From Paraescarpia echinospica (lineage: Eukaryota; Annelida; Polychaeta; Sabellida; Siboglinidae): 64,000 nt of DNA. This document shows positions 45,755 to 58,231 of this stretch, piece after piece. The position numbers and the translations under genes were made by a program. Where the stretch lies: NCBI GenBank assembly GCA_020002185.1, contig CM034531.1, positions 43,723,429 to 43,787,428 on the forward strand. Direction: 5' to 3'. Within the stretch, counting starts at the first letter, position 1, and each line of letters begins with the position of its first letter. Under the pieces are notes generated by a model, which saw nothing but the letters and a program-made list of their open reading frames with translations, had not been told where the DNA came from and searched no databases.

Positions 45755-46958
45755 ATATATATATATATACATTTGTATTATACACACCAACGACCACACC
45801 TACGCAAGTGTTGTGAATGCCGATATGACCACTCCTGAGCCGACCTTTAACACAGCAGGCGTTCAAAGCATAGCCCAGGTAATATATATCATGTTGATGT
45901 CGTTCTATTTCAGTACAGTAGTCCCTGCAATCGACAGCCCTTTCCAAAAGCTGGAGTGGCTGTATTCATTTATTGTATTATTCATTATCATACCATATTG
46001 AAAATATACTTTTTAAAAGTACTGTGCAATTAAAAAGTAAATATATTCAAAATGTATGTTTTGACACATAATAATTTGTTTTTATAGAAAATTAAACAAT
46101 ATATAGAGAAACAAACTATTCTAACATATGCAACTTAAGGACACTGGCTGGCAATGAAGGGTGTTATTCAATGGCAGAGATGTTTGTGGAAGATCCGCAA
46201 CTTTTTATATCTGATATTATATTGTACAGCTGTACATGTATGTACCTAAATTGTGTATGTTGATGGTAATTGAATTTGGTGATCTGTTCTCAAACATACC
46301 TAGTGCAGATGAACTTAAAGAATAAACGTATGATCAACTCATAAACTTGTGTTTATATTTTGAATGGGTAAACGAACAGTAATTTGCAGTGGACTATTGC
46401 AGTCATATTAACATTGCAAAATCCACCATGAATAGTTATTACATACATGTTCAAAATACAACAGTGAAACTGCAAAACTGAATCACTGATAACAATTTTC
46501 TTATTTTCAATCCGCAAAATACAATTCCCGCAAAGAGTAAGTTTATAGTATGAAATGGAACAACCTAACAAGTATTTATCTGTAACTTGGGTAGGTGGGT
46601 GGGTAGTTATAATCTAAACCATATCAGAAGTAATGATGTCCCGGACTATAACGAACATTTGTCTTATACACCAAAAGTGATATTCACATGGGATTTTTAT
46701 CTTGAATAATTTGCTAGTATATGATTTTGGAGCTCGCAGTTAGGTTGATACACATATCAGCCAACTAATTAATCAAGCATTAATTTAAAAAAATGTGAAT
46801 TAATCATGTAGAACACCCTAAATCAAGCGCAGGGGTGGGGGACGAGGACATTACACAAGCTGAGCGCTGTGCCTAAACAAATTATGAAACACGGCCGCTA
46901 GCTGCGCTAGTGGTTCAAAATGGCGACGATGAAGTTATATATCTCTATAAACGATCTC
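45755..46958. other. no gene recognised
   Basis: AT-rich sequence with short unsupported frames, up to the 5' LTR. Confidence 0.45.
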
Positions 46959-47562
46959 TGTAAAGACATTTGGCACACTGCCTCTTCTAAATGCATGTAT
47001 TCTAATTAGCTGTGTTATATTGCATAAAGTGGCACTATTAGTAGCGCCACCTATCAGATACATTTATACTAGATCCCCATTAGGAAAGATGATATCTGCC
47101 CTTTGGTGGTGATGTCATGGCTGCATAGATTAGTGCCCTTTATCTTTGAGCAGCGCACATTCTACAAGTTTAAGAAGAACATCAGTAGATGCCAACCCTG
47201 GAACGAAGGTAGTTGCAAATTTGATGTACTCTAGCACATTTGAATCATAGTTTGAGCATGTTATAATCAGTAGAATTTGATAATAATTACGTCGAAGCCC
47301 CTTTTTGTAACTGGTCTTTGTTATGTGCCCAAGTCTAGGAAAGTAGTGTTGTTTTGCAGTTTGGTCCTTCATTTTTGAATATCTATTGGTATTATGCAGT
47401 AGTGTGCGAGTTGTGTTTCGTTCAACCAATTTACTTATCTGACAAGATACAGCTAAACGTAAATACTTTTAATAGATTTATATGCATCTGAAATCCCTTT
47501 TTAAATAGCGTATTTCATTTATAATTTTAATGGTTCTATTCCTGATTATATTACCAAATTTT
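46959..47562 (+). repeat. 5' LTR of the BEL/Pao element (region matched to the 3' LTR)
   Basis: Begins TGTAAAGACATTTGGCACAC and matches 50,082-50,704 along about 600 bp with scattered differences and small indels. The LTR probably extends past 47,562 to about 47,650, where an AATAAA signal lies (47,642), but the partner copy lacks that part. Confidence 0.8.
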
Positions 47563-47752
47563 CAGCGTAACGTGTTACAACGCACTTTAACCGGTCACAC
47601 ACCCATACCTGTGTTTTCATTTTGTATTTCAGTTTTATGTAAATAAACGGATGTCAATAGTTGATTCAACTTGACTGGGCTTGATTTAAAACTGTTGGCG
47701 TATAAATCGCTACAGTAAAACTTCGCCAACTGTTGTCGCATCTGACTAGAAA

Positions 47753-48583
47753 ATGGCTACATCGGCGCTTGGAACCGAGACAGATGAAAAGACCACCACC
47801 CACGATGTTGGCCAGGTGTATAAAGAACTGTACACAAGATCGGTTGCACTGGCTGAAGACAGCTACGCGAAAACAGCGGGAGACCTGGTGTCTGCGGAAT
47901 TGCAGAACACCGCATTCTGCCAACTGTTCGGCGAATTTCAGAAGGCAGGCGAGCAACTGAAGGGTGCCCGAGTACAGGCGAGAGCAATTGCCAGTGACTA
48001 CAATACTCGGTATACATACCTGGCAAAGTGTAACGTGGACATGAAAATGTTCATGTCCAAGAAACAAGGTGTGCAAGACTCTACTGCGGCTGATGACATC
48101 CGGCCTGAGGACAGTGTCTCACAGACAACCAGTCACTCTCGTGCATCTCGCGGCAGTTCCGTTCGCTCCAGCGCCAGTCTAATGAGGCATAAGGAGGAGC
48201 AGCGTCAAGCGGAACTCTTGGCCCGCGCAGCGGCGATGACACGGCAGCACGACCTGGAAATCACTAGACGCCAGGTGGAAGCCAGGACTCGGCAGCTTTC
48301 CGAAGAGCTTAATATAACGCTGTCAAAATTACAAGCTGAGGAAGAACAACTGAAAATAGACATGGAGATAAGGGTCAGTATAGAAAAAATTCAGGCTTTG
48401 GAAAGATACGAGGACATGGAGGAGAGGAGATCAACATCACACACACGAAGCAAGTTAACAAAAGACGAATTACCTGCCATTCATTCTCCCCGAGGCGAGA
48501 TTGACTCCGGTGTGCCCTCCCTTCGGCACACATCTACTCCACATGTAGATGGACAGTTGGCACCGGGCCGTGATGGAAAATAG
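47753..48583 (+). CDS. BEL/Pao gag-like protein, truncated
   Basis: ATG at 47,753, 276 codons. An N-terminal helical region precedes a Ser-rich stretch (SQTTSHSRASRGSSVRSSAS) and a long charged coiled coil (residues about 145-225; KEEQRQAELLARAAAMT, SKLQAEEEQLKIDMEIRVS). This layout fits the start of BEL/Pao gag polyproteins. The zinc-knuckle C-terminus is absent, and the frame stops at 48,583 where the pol region is deleted. Gag would form the particle shell. There is no internal stop, so the element could still be fairly young. Confidence 0.65.
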   Translation: MATSALGTETDEKTTTHDVGQVYKELYTRSVALAEDSYAKTAGDLVSAELQNTAFCQLFGEFQKAGEQLKGARVQARAIASDYNTRYTYLAKCNVDMKMFMSKKQGVQDSTAADDIRPEDSVSQTTSHSRASRGSSVRSSASLMRHKEEQRQAELLARAAAMTRQHDLEITRRQVEARTRQLSEELNITLSKLQAEEEQLKIDMEIRVSIEKIQALERYEDMEERRSTSHTRSKLTKDELPAIHSPRGEIDSGVPSLRHTSTPHVDGQLAPGRDGK

Positions 48584-48708
48584 CCTTCGGCGGGTGATAA
48601 CACGATCACCCAGAGCGGTTCGAATATTGCGTTACAGACTGATGCGTCACCGCGGACTCGGCTGGATCCTTAACGCCACATGAGCGCCATCTATCGACCG
48701 GCCAGCAG

Positions 48709-49818
48709 TTGGTGATTCGTCATCACCACGAGCAGGTTTGCCATTCTGGCCGCGGGATGACATTTAGCCAGATACGGGCGTCTGGCTATTGGATCGTAAA
48801 GGCAAGAGTCACCTCTGTATCGCGGAAGTACGTGAGATGCAGGAAGATTCGTGGCGGCACTGTAACACAGAAAATGGCCAACATGCCAGAGGATAGGGTG
48901 GAGCCCTCGGATCCCTTCACCTACTGTGCAGTGGACTACTTCGGCCCCTTCTATATGAAGGAAGGGCGAAGTATGAAAAACAGATGGGGAGTTCTCTTCA
49001 CATGCATGGCCAGCCGAGCCGTACACATCGAGACGGCAAACACTCTCTCCACGGACACATTCCTCAATGCATACCGACGGTTCGTATGCCGACGTGGCCC
49101 CATCAGGCAAATGCGTTCAGACCGCAGTACCAACTCTGTGAGAGCTCGGTCCGAGCTTGAGACGGCCTTGGCCGAGATGAATAACAACAAGATCGCCAGC
49201 GAATTGTTGAAGGACAATTGTGACTGGGTGACCTTCAAGAGGAACCCCCCTAATGCCAGCCACATGGGTGGAGTCTGGGAGAGGATGATTCGGTCCGTTA
49301 GGAATGTGTTGTCAGCACTACTGGACGCACACGGCGATCGGCTGGATGACGAGCAGCTTCGCACCCTGATGGTGGAAGCCGAGGCAGTGGTGAACAGCCG
49401 GCCCATCACCTATGCAGACACGACAACACCTGACTCAGACGAGCCCCTCTCACTGAGTCAGATCTTGACTCTCAAGTCCCGAGTCGTGCTGCCACCTCCC
49501 GGGATATTCATGAGAGAGGATCTATACTGTCGAAAACGACGGCGTGTGGTTCAGTTCTTGGCGAACCAATTCTGGAACTGGTGGCGAGCCGAGTATCTAC
49601 CGGCTCTTCAGGAACGAACTAAATGGACGAAGCAGCATCCGAACCTTGCGACAGTAGACATCGTCTTGGTGAAGGATGAGTACACCCCACGCTGTCAGTG
49701 GCCCTTGGCCCAAGTCAACGAGGTCTATCCAAGCGACGATGGCTTGGTGCGTAAGGTCAGCCTGAAGATGGGACAATCCATGTACGATCGGCCCGTACAG
49801 AAACTAGTGCTCCTGTAG
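48709..49818 (+). pseudogene. BEL/Pao integrase with DUF5641 tail
   Basis: An open frame of 369 codons lacking a proper start, because the upstream pol is deleted. It begins in the integrase zinc-binding domain (HHHEQVCHSGRGM, then YVRCRKIRG, where the first Cys of the usual pair is Tyr). The catalytic core keeps all three acids: CAVDYFGPF, MRSDRSTNS (normally SDNGTN) and GGVWERMIRSVRN. The C-terminal BEL-type domain (LANQFWNWWRAEYLP, VKDEYTPRCQWPLAQV) ends at TAG 49,818. Integrase would insert the DNA copy into the genome. Without reverse transcriptase this copy cannot act alone. Confidence 0.85.
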
Positions 49819-50081
49819 ACACCGGGAAACACCGACGAAGAGCCAAACAATGCTTGAACTGGTGAAATGACATTTGGTATTGACAATGTGTCAGTGTCAT
49901 TGCTTAGGGTGCGGTGATTTCACCCCCTATAATTTGAATTTGGTTATTTTAACGTTGACATTTAGCACATGCAGTTCTGACATGTATATAGTAGATTCTT
50001 TACAATTTGATTCTGTTCGAAAGGTTTTTATTTGAGTGGGTAAATTATCCAATGATTTATTGACACAATTTAGAGGAGCCA

Positions 50082-50704
50082 TGTAAAGACATTTGGCACA
50101 CTGCCTATACTAAATACATGTATTCTAATTAGCCATGTGTTATATTGCATGAAGTCGCACTATTAGTAGCGCCACCTATCAGATACATTTATACTAGATC
50201 CCCATTAGGAAAGATGACATATGATATCTGCCCTTTGGTGGTGATGTCATGGCTGCATAGATTAGTGCCCTTTATCTGTGAGCAGCGCACATTCTACAAG
50301 TTTAAGAAGAACGTCAGTAGATGCCAACCCTGGAACGAAGGTAGTTGCAAATTGTATGTACTCTGGCACATTTGAATCATAGTTTGAGCATGTTATATTC
50401 AGTAGAATTTAATAATAATTACGTCGAAGCCTCTTTTTGTAACTGGCCTTTGTTATGTGCCCATGTCTAGGAAAGTAGAGTTGTAGTGCAGTTTGGTCCT
50501 TCATTTCTGAATATCTATTGGTATTATGCAATAGTATGTAGGTGTATGCGAGCTGTGTTCCGTTTAACCAATTTACTTATCTGACATGATACAGTTAAGC
50601 ATCAATATTTTTTAATAGATTTCAATGCATCTGAAATCCCTTTTTACATAGAGTATTTCATTTATAATTTCAATGGTTCTATTCCTGATTATATTACCAA
50701 ATTG
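50082..50704 (+). repeat. 3' LTR of the BEL/Pao element, 3'-truncated
   Basis: Starts TGTAAAGACATTTGGCACAC directly after a purine-rich tract and follows the 5' LTR until ATTATATTACCAAATT. Beyond this the two diverge. Confidence 0.8.
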
Positions 50705-50772
50705 CCAAATTCGATCAGGGTAACCTGGAGTCACGGCGCTTTATAAAAGCTCTAATTATTATTATTATTATT
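50705..50772 (+). repeat. (ATT)n-tailed LINE or SINE 3' fragment
   Basis: GGCGCTTTATAAAAGCTC followed by (TAATTATTATT)n resembles the 3' tail of a CR1/L2-like element and replaces the end of the 3' LTR. It recalls the GGCGCAATATAAAT box of the LINE at 20.5 kb. Confidence 0.5.
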
Positions 50773-50949
50773 AACTACGCAAGGAACTTACATACGTATT
50801 TTGCGCTGATAACACAGCTTGAAAAGAATGTACAATGATGTACTAACATTTCCTAGGAGGTTACTTTTTTGTATAATTCAGACGAAGAAACCCAATCGGC
50901 CAATTCGCATTGGAACAAAATTACAGAAGAAATGGTCAACAAAGATATA

Positions 50950-51490
50950 TAATTGCAGGAGGGACAAGGGCTGATAATTCATTGCAATAGTATAGGGCAT
51001 GTAGAAGCAAAAAAACATCGGCTTCTGAAGGTGTATCTGACGGACAGGACCTCTACATACTTCTCTCGGAAGGTTGAAACATTCCTCTTCACAGGTGACG
51101 AATATTATTCGACTACCCAGCTTCTCCTTTTTCGATTCGGACTTGATCGACTCGTCTCGATCGATTGTGTCCCTGACCAGCGTGCAACGATGATTCAAAG
51201 ATCTGGTTAGACAAATCTTCAAAAGGGAAATTTTCTCCCTTTAGCGTCTGTATGAGAGCCGTTGCATCAATCAATGTAGCACGTGGATCGGGACCATCAT
51301 ATGCTGGGTCCACCATACTTTCCAGGTGCAGTGCAAGAGCAGCTTCGCTAGTTTTCTTCGTTCTCTTTTCAATGTTTCTAACTGACCATAGCTGCGACCC
51401 AAGAGGATGGGGAAATACAGTGTCCTTTTTGTAACGTTCCAGTAAATGAGTAAACCACCCACACACGGTTAGTCCGCTATGCTGTTGATG
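50950..51490 (-). pseudogene. fragment of an unclassified repeat-associated ORF
   Basis: Minus-strand frames read RNIEKRTKKTSEAALALHLE, SMVDPAYDGPDPRATLIDAT and FEDLSNQIFESSLHAGQGHN. A neighbouring frame continues SKKEKLGSRIIFVTCEEECF and another EADVFLLLHAL. I recognise this as the type of repeat-associated ORF seen in invertebrates whose C-terminus carries a DTDV motif. It may be related to the remnant at 2,898-4,060 but covers a different part. Frameshifts lie near 51,110 and 51,010. Confidence 0.5.
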
Positions 51491-53134
51491 CTGTTGATGC
51501 TAGAGGTCCATATCAATCAGCTGATTTGACTGTAGGTTGGCCTTCTGCGTTCCCAACGCTGTACACTGGAAGCAGTTTCTCTGATTGATTGATTGATTGC
51601 TTCTTGTTTGTTTTAGCAACAATAAAAGTTGTCTGATGCGGCTTGCAAGTTCAACAACATTGGTTGGAGAATGATGCCATTGACATGATGTGATGTTCCT
51701 TCCCCCAGTCAGCGATTCCTCTTACCTAGTGATGTTGTCGAACGCCAATAATGTTGGAACAGAATGAAGTACATTGGAAGGAAGTAGAACATAATCACTA
51801 TCAACACTTGATAGTTTATTAGTGCATAGCGTTGTGATAACTGCTGTCAGAGCCAAATGAGAGTACCCGAGTCCCAGATGCTTCAGGATTTTGATTACCT
51901 CAATCTTACCTGTGAAAGTTTTGATAATTCACAAAGTAGGACGTGCCTAGATGTCATCGCAGCACCAACACTCACAACAGTGATAACACCCTGGGTTATT
52001 GACCATGCCAAATTGTTAAAGTGACTAGAACCGCCGTCACTGGCACCGCGTAAGACCCGAAGAAATGTATCTAGAAATAGCGGAACAGTAACACCATTAG
52101 TCTGTCAGTTCGAAATACCATTATTACTTCTGTCTCAAGTTAATTCGAGACATTCTCTATGTGTTTTCCATACAATATTTCTTCCAAAATATTTTAGTTA
52201 ACTTGAAGTTCCGCTTATTTACCTGGTATAACTCACATGCAAAGGTTAAAATTGATTACTGCGGCTTCACGTTTAAAGGTATTGTTGGACTGTGGTTTAG
52301 AGCCACACGTTTGGAAACAGATTATGTGCATGGCAATACGTAACTGCCGATCATATAACTTGATTTAAGTATTTTATTGACTGTATATATTCGAAGGCAG
52401 AAGTTTAAGCATAGCATTTATAGGCTAATGATTGGCACGGCTACTGAAGTACTAATTAGGTTTATAAATCTTATGCATGATTTATTTGTGTTCTGTATCT
52501 GGCATCATAGATGCATAGTACATATAGGTGTACGTATTGTCACAAACTTTCATTCAAATCTGCCAAATTGTTTTGCTGTAAGAGGTAAATGAATTATGTA
52601 TGGTAGTGTTCTCGTTTACAGACACGGGATGGGGTACGTTTATATGTTGATGTGCTGACAACACATAGAAGCAGTACAGAAGAAAACTAAATTTATAGAA
52701 ACATAGCCAATTGACTAACGTTTCATAAGAAAATAAAAATATATAATTTATGTTTATAAGTCATTACAAAAACGTAAAATATTGTCGGAAAAAATGCACT
52801 TTCCTTGACATTTCCCCCTATGTTTTTGCCAATAATAATAGAAAGATTATTAATATTGATGAACTCTGAATTTTATTATGAACAACGCTTGTTAATACAA
52901 CTTTAAGATCCAATCACTGTATTTGGCTGTGTGACATCAGTTTTGAATAGCCTGACTTCCGCTTGAAAATGGCAGCAATGTTTAAAGATGGCGTCCAAAA
53001 ACGTAATAAGCTACGCTTCTGAAATGTCTATCACCTATTTTTGGACACATCAGATATTGGTGTAACTGAAAATCATACTGGGAATTAGGCCCTCAATTTA
53101 AGAATTAAAACTTGTCTGACTCGTGGACTACTTC
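51491..53134. other. no gene recognised
   Basis: AT-rich sequence without recognisable domains or clear repeats, up to the start of duplication copy B. Confidence 0.45.
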
Positions 53135-55218
53135 ACGTAATGTTATGATTAACATTACTGCTGCAGGTGGATACAATATTTTCGTGTGTGTGTGTTTACT
53201 GATGTAGAATAGTTTTCCTGAGTCGCAATCGAAACCATTTTTTTTCAAAATAATGTGAAGCGGCGACTGAGTGGAGGTTCTATCGCTTCATTTTGTTGAA
53301 ACAAGTTAGTATTCGTGTGGAATCGTAAAATAAATGTTTGTTCTTCTATAATGACTAGTGTTTATATTACAGCAGAATACCACACAATAACTAATTCGAA
53401 CTTTTGCTTCGACCCAACATCTCTCTTGTAAACAGGCTGTGAATGCATTGAAAGCGTTGGCATCTTGCGCGACATTCGCGTCTCTGACGTCAAACCTAGG
53501 CATACCAACAAGCGCAGACAACCAGTTACACAGAGTAAATTGTGAAATTATTAATATTTTTTATTCTGGTAAAATTATTGTGTAAAAGGAAATATACAGG
53601 AAGATGTAATGTAATAAAATATGAATTCAAGCATTAGGTTTTTTAGTCCCATTAAAACAGGTACTTAGATTTAGTAGGGCTATTATTACCAATGACACAA
53701 GACGTAGGCATGCGAAATATATGTTATGATTTATGTGTTTAATGTGTAATATGAATGATAGCGATTTCCATAGCGACATCATATACAAATTGTAAATACC
53801 GGTTCAATGCTAAGTTGTGTACAATCAATCTTAATTGCAACTCTTGTATAATTTATTTTCTGATACATTATACCAACCACGTAATCATTCACACAGTTAG
53901 TTCAACGAAGGCGAACGCAGATGCTGTCTATCAACTATAATAATAATATACAATATTGTTGCAAACATGCAGCGACAAATTTGTAGACGTCATTATTTTG
54001 TTTACGAAATTTGCGATTACACCGACAAAATACAAGACCCCAAGCCCCTGGCAAAATTAAATACGTTGACAGACAACATACAACATACTAGTTAACTCAG
54101 TGTCGCGTGACAAGATATAAAAGATTTCGCCTTAGGCGCTCGCAGATTTCTTCAAAGGCTGTATAGGTGTTCTACTGACGTGTGAAACACTATTCAATGG
54201 AACGAGTCGCCGCGCTAAGTTGTACAATACACATCGTGACTTCAAACTAGCAATCTACGTCGGCTGCCAACTGTCTTCACCGCGGCAGTGATTACCAGGC
54301 ATTTTTGCCTGCAATGAATGTTCGTCAGTGAGGTAGGTATACCGACTAGAATTACAGGTAACCATACTAGATACTTTTACTTTAGCTACGTGTATTCTTA
54401 GTGATCGTACACGACCAAAACGACAAACTGTGATCTCGGGAACAAGGCATATCATACGTTGGTTATTTGATTTTCTTCACGATAATTCAGTTTCACAATA
54501 ACACGGTTTTTATAAACATTATGCATTTACTAAACGTGAACATTTTGAACCTCCTGCCTGGAGAGTGATACCTTAGTTTGAATAGTAGCAGGAAACGATG
54601 CAAACAATTAATGACTAAAGACACATACAAACGAACATTTACGTTTAAAAAAACAGTTTGATAACAAAATGGGAGCCACGCGACCATATCATTGAAACAG
54701 TGCTCTACGGTGGAGACATCTAACATTGGTCAATCGTTATGTTCAAGCAGTAGTATTGACATGTGTGGATATGTCAATAAAACGACATCGTCAGTTCGAG
54801 TTCCGAATAGTCGTGTACAATAAAGGTCTTTGTTCACAAAACATACTTACTGGCGGATCGTAGCGACATTGTCGGACGAGAGCTGGTGCATACTTCTATG
54901 ACAAGTAGCCTATTTACCTAGGGTTCGAAACTCCATTTTGTATTATCGACATTTGTTTCCCATATTGGAATACATGTTTTTAGCATTTATTATTATTATT
55001 ATTATTTTAATAAATCTCAGTTACTGGAGGTTTAGCAACCAAATGCACGCAAATCCACATATAACATACAAACGATAAAATAGTAAAATGATAAGTAATA
55101 TGACTAGCGGCAATACATGCATTAATATTATATAACTCAATATAACATTCAGATCAATTAAAATAAGGAAGAAAACGAATCAGTGTGCAATGGCTAAGAG
55201 ATGAGCAAAAACATCCCT

Positions 55219-55219
<1 letters not shown>

Positions 55220-55282
<63 letters not shown>

Positions 55283-55300
55283 TGTGTGTTTGTTAGTGTG
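55220..55300. repeat. (GT)n microsatellite
   Basis: A GT run of about 80 bp at the same place as the run at 31,497 in copy A. Confidence 0.95.
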
Positions 55301-55369
55301 TACTTTGCTGTTGTTTACCTATGATCCTTCAACGGGTGTTTTTAGTTGATGGTCTCCTTTTCGATAAAT

Positions 55370-56904
55370 ATGGACACGATGAAAATTGGACAGTACACGG
55401 TGAACCTGGACGACTGGATGGTTATGGACTTCTGCGACGCCGGAGACCTGAACGAGTACATATGCAAGAACAACAGGGACCTCGGCGAGAAAATGCGCCT
55501 GATGTTCCAGTGCGCATGCGCCATTGCACATATGCACAGCGCGTCGCCTCCCGTGGTGCACCGCGACATCAAACCAGCGAATGTGCTGCTGTTCCGAGAA
55601 AGTACGTGGTTGACATTAGCATTATTACACTTAAATCCACATTAAAGCGCCCCGTTTAGGAATGATTTGGCTGCTGGTTGCTACTGCCAATCCCATTGAA
55701 ATAGCTATTGCTACTGATGTTGCTGCGGTTTCTACTGCTGCTAAAGTTATTACTACTGCTGCTACTTTCTACTACGACAACTACAACAACTACTACTACA
55801 ACTACAGCTGCTGCTGCTGCTACTGTTACTGCTACACGTGCTACTTCTGCTACTGCTGCTGCCAGAAACTTACAAACTACTACATCTACCACTGCACCTT
55901 TCACTATACCTGCCACCACAATACCTACTACAATACCTACCACTACATATACAACTTCACCTACAGTCACACCTACCAATACAACATTTATTACGACGAT
56001 ATCTGCCACTACACTAAATCACACACCTACTGCTACTCCTACACATACTCCGATTTCTATTCGTATCCCTATCCCAAACTTTCTGTTACTCCTACTGCTA
56101 TTACTCGTACTATTACTATTACAACTGCTATTACTAAAACTAATACACTGCTGCTGAGGCTAATGCTAGTACTTCTACTACTTCTACTACTACTACTACT
56201 ACTAATATTACTAATACTACATAATGCTACTGCTGCTGCTGCTGCTGCTACGACTACTTCTACTACTACTACTACTGCTGCTGCTGCTGTTGTTGCTGCT
56301 GCTACTTCTATTGTTAATGCTACTGTTACTGCTACTACTACTGCGACTACCACTACCACTACTACTACTACTACTACTTCTACTACTACTACTACTACTA
56401 CTACTACAACAACTATTACTACTACTACTACTACCACTACCACTACCACTACCACTACCACTACCACTACCACTACCACTACCTACCACTACCACTACCA
56501 CTACCACTACCTACCACTACCACTACCACTACCACTACCGCTACCACCACCACTACTATTACTACTACATTACTTGTGTGCCCGCTATGGTAATTACTAC
56601 CCTTGTTTCATCTGGTACAACATAGTACTTATTGACGGTCGTAGCAGTAAATTATCCACCTCACTCTCGGCAGGTGGCGACACAGTCATTGCGAAGGTGA
56701 GCGACTTCGGTTTGTCAAAGATGGTGGAGTGTACAGAAGCAACATCTATGTTCAATTCGGTGGTAGGAACTGAGGCATATCTCCCGCCGGAGATGTTCCA
56801 CCGCCGACCGTACAATTTATCCGCCGTTGTCTTCTCTCTTGGGCTGACTTTTCTCGCGATTATCCAACACAAAAAGGGCGAAAGGAGGCTGGCGCCACGG
56901 ATAG
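55370..56904 (+). pseudogene. protein kinase, copy B (N-lobe deletion, lost donor)
   Basis: Exon 1 (55,370-55,601) reads MDTMKIGQYTVNLDD and then directly WMVMDFCDAGDLNEYI. Compared with copy A, 198 bp (66 codons) are missing in frame, removing the glycine loop, the ATP-binding Lys and the C-helix. The catalytic loop VHRDIKPANVLLF and donor GTACGT remain. Exon 2 (56,674-56,904) keeps KVSDFGLSK, VVGTEAYLPPEM and VFSLGLTFLAI, but its donor reads ATAG/ATAAAA where copy A has ATAG/GTAAAA. Correct splicing to the C-lobe exon at 57,799 is therefore unlikely. At most it could make an N-lobe-less pseudokinase fragment. Confidence 0.8.
55705..56572 (+). repeat. intronic CTA/CTG triplet-repeat tract, copy B
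   Basis: Homologous to 32,275-33,345 but shorter and differently arranged, with long CCACTA runs at 56,430-56,540. The first 380 bp align closely with copy A; the purest repeat part differs in length. Confidence 0.95.
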
Positions 56905-57798
56905 ATAAAACGGTGTATTTCAGTTTCAGATTCAGTCCAATTTAAATCAATTGCTTTATTCGCAGACTACATACACCATTCAAGCAGGCACATTAGAGTG
57001 GTTCCACAGTTGTGTTTAAACATTTACTAATAACAGTTACAGATATAGAGTATGGAAACATGGCTACTTCAAAAAGCAACAACAAATGAAAATAGGACTT
57101 AAACCAGTACATCCAGATTCTGAACATGCATGTCAGTGTAAAGAAATCTGTATAGCAAAAATTGAGGACTGCAATCGACATATAAAACTGTGTGTCAAAT
57201 TTATAATAAAGACAGCACAGGTTAATAGGCAAATTCACCATTACTACAATATATGTAATCGTAAAATTATTCGCAATTTATTTTGTTGTAAGAAACATAC
57301 ACGGTTCTAGTAACATAGTTATGAAAATGCCACCAGATAAGGGCACAGTAAATAGGTCAACAAAAATTAGTCAACGTCGTTTTCTTTACGTCATTTTAAT
57401 TCGATCAAAATGTGTAATTTGTTTGCCCGCCGTTCCCTTGCATATATACCAAAGTTGCTGACGTATGTTCGAATGTCTCTACATGCATTTCGTTTAGTAT
57501 CTACCAAATCCTCAAACATTTTTCCTTTTTGGTTTCCGATTGTACGTGTCAAACGTTTGCTACGCACTGTGTACTCCTACTGTGGTTTAGATACACGCAT
57601 GCAATTGTAGAGATCACACGAATCATATTTTATTGTGGGATTAATGTGAACATATTCCGCCGGATCAACAAATAGTTTTGAAGTTTGAACGTCGATACCG
57701 GTAATTTGTTGTGCATAAAATTATATTCGAATGCACGCACACTATATAATTATATGTATGCACTATTCATTGTATGTTAGCTGTGTGCCTGGTTGTAG

Positions 57799-57943
57799 AA
57801 AAACAAGAGTTGCAACATGCGATTGGAATGGAGATGTGCATTGCCGACAGATACAGACAATCTCAACTAACTCTTTGTGTCATCAAGGAGTCGGACGTGC
57901 CGGAACTGAAGAAACTAAAAGATGTCATCATGAAAACGGCCAG
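57799..57943 (+). CDS. kinase C-lobe exon
   Basis: Between acceptor GGTTGTAG and donor CAG/GTTTGT. With the incoming phase 1 it reads KQELQHAIGMEMCIADRYRQ, continuing to DVPELKKLKDVIMKTA, a plausible end of the kinase C-lobe. Its entry phase fits the exit phase of the preceding kinase exon, which supports one gene. It lies beyond the end of duplication copy B, so copy A has no such exon in this window. A GT microsatellite starts at its donor. Confidence 0.55.
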
Positions 57944-57944
<1 letters not shown>

Positions 57945-57996
<52 letters not shown>

Positions 57997-57998
57997 TG
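57945..57998. repeat. (GT)n microsatellite at a splice donor
   Basis: The GT run begins at the donor of the kinase C-lobe exon, offering many overlapping GT dinucleotides. Confidence 0.95.
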
Positions 57999-58231
57999 TG
58001 TTTACAATTATGGCTATGTGTGAGGTAGTTCTTACGGGTTTTGTAGGCAGCCATATTGATTTGAATGTCGTAAAACATGCAATTCGCAATTCCAGGGAAC
58101 ATTCCAAATGTCATTGGCTTAAACGTGTTTGTCTCGATGACTTCTAACTAGTTGCGAAGTTCCACGCGTCTATGTACAAGTGTACGATTCGTGTCGATTC
58201 GTCCGAGCCGCAGTAAATGTATTCGATCCAG

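Larger units (their letters stand above)
46959..50704 (+). mobile_element. BEL/Pao LTR retrotransposon, internally deleted
   Basis: Two similar direct repeats flank a gag-like ORF and an integrase ORF of the BEL/Pao type. Protease, reverse transcriptase and RNase H are missing between 48,583 and 48,700. A purine-rich AGAGGAG tract lies just ahead of the 3' LTR (50,082), as expected for a polypurine primer. Host flanks were not resolved because the 3' LTR is truncated. Confidence 0.85.
53135..57668 (+). repeat. segmental duplication, copy B
   Basis: Same orientation as copy A (29,675-34,410), about 23.4 kb away. The stretch 53,660-54,540 has no counterpart in A. The match ends at CCGCCGGATCAACA (57,658-57,671 and 34,407-34,420). 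Confidence 0.9.

Noticed and set aside
54113..54124. TATA-like GATATAAAAG upstream of kinase copy B
   Set aside because: 1.2 kb from the first known exon, absent from copy A, and the region is AT-rich; no other promoter evidence.
55662..56945. 427-codon open frame
   Set aside because: Same artefact in duplication copy B; only the end overlaps kinase exon 2.
58022..58147. Possible exon after the kinase C-lobe exon
   Set aside because: Acceptor-like site is present, but the frame ends in a stop and shows no kinase or REP similarity.
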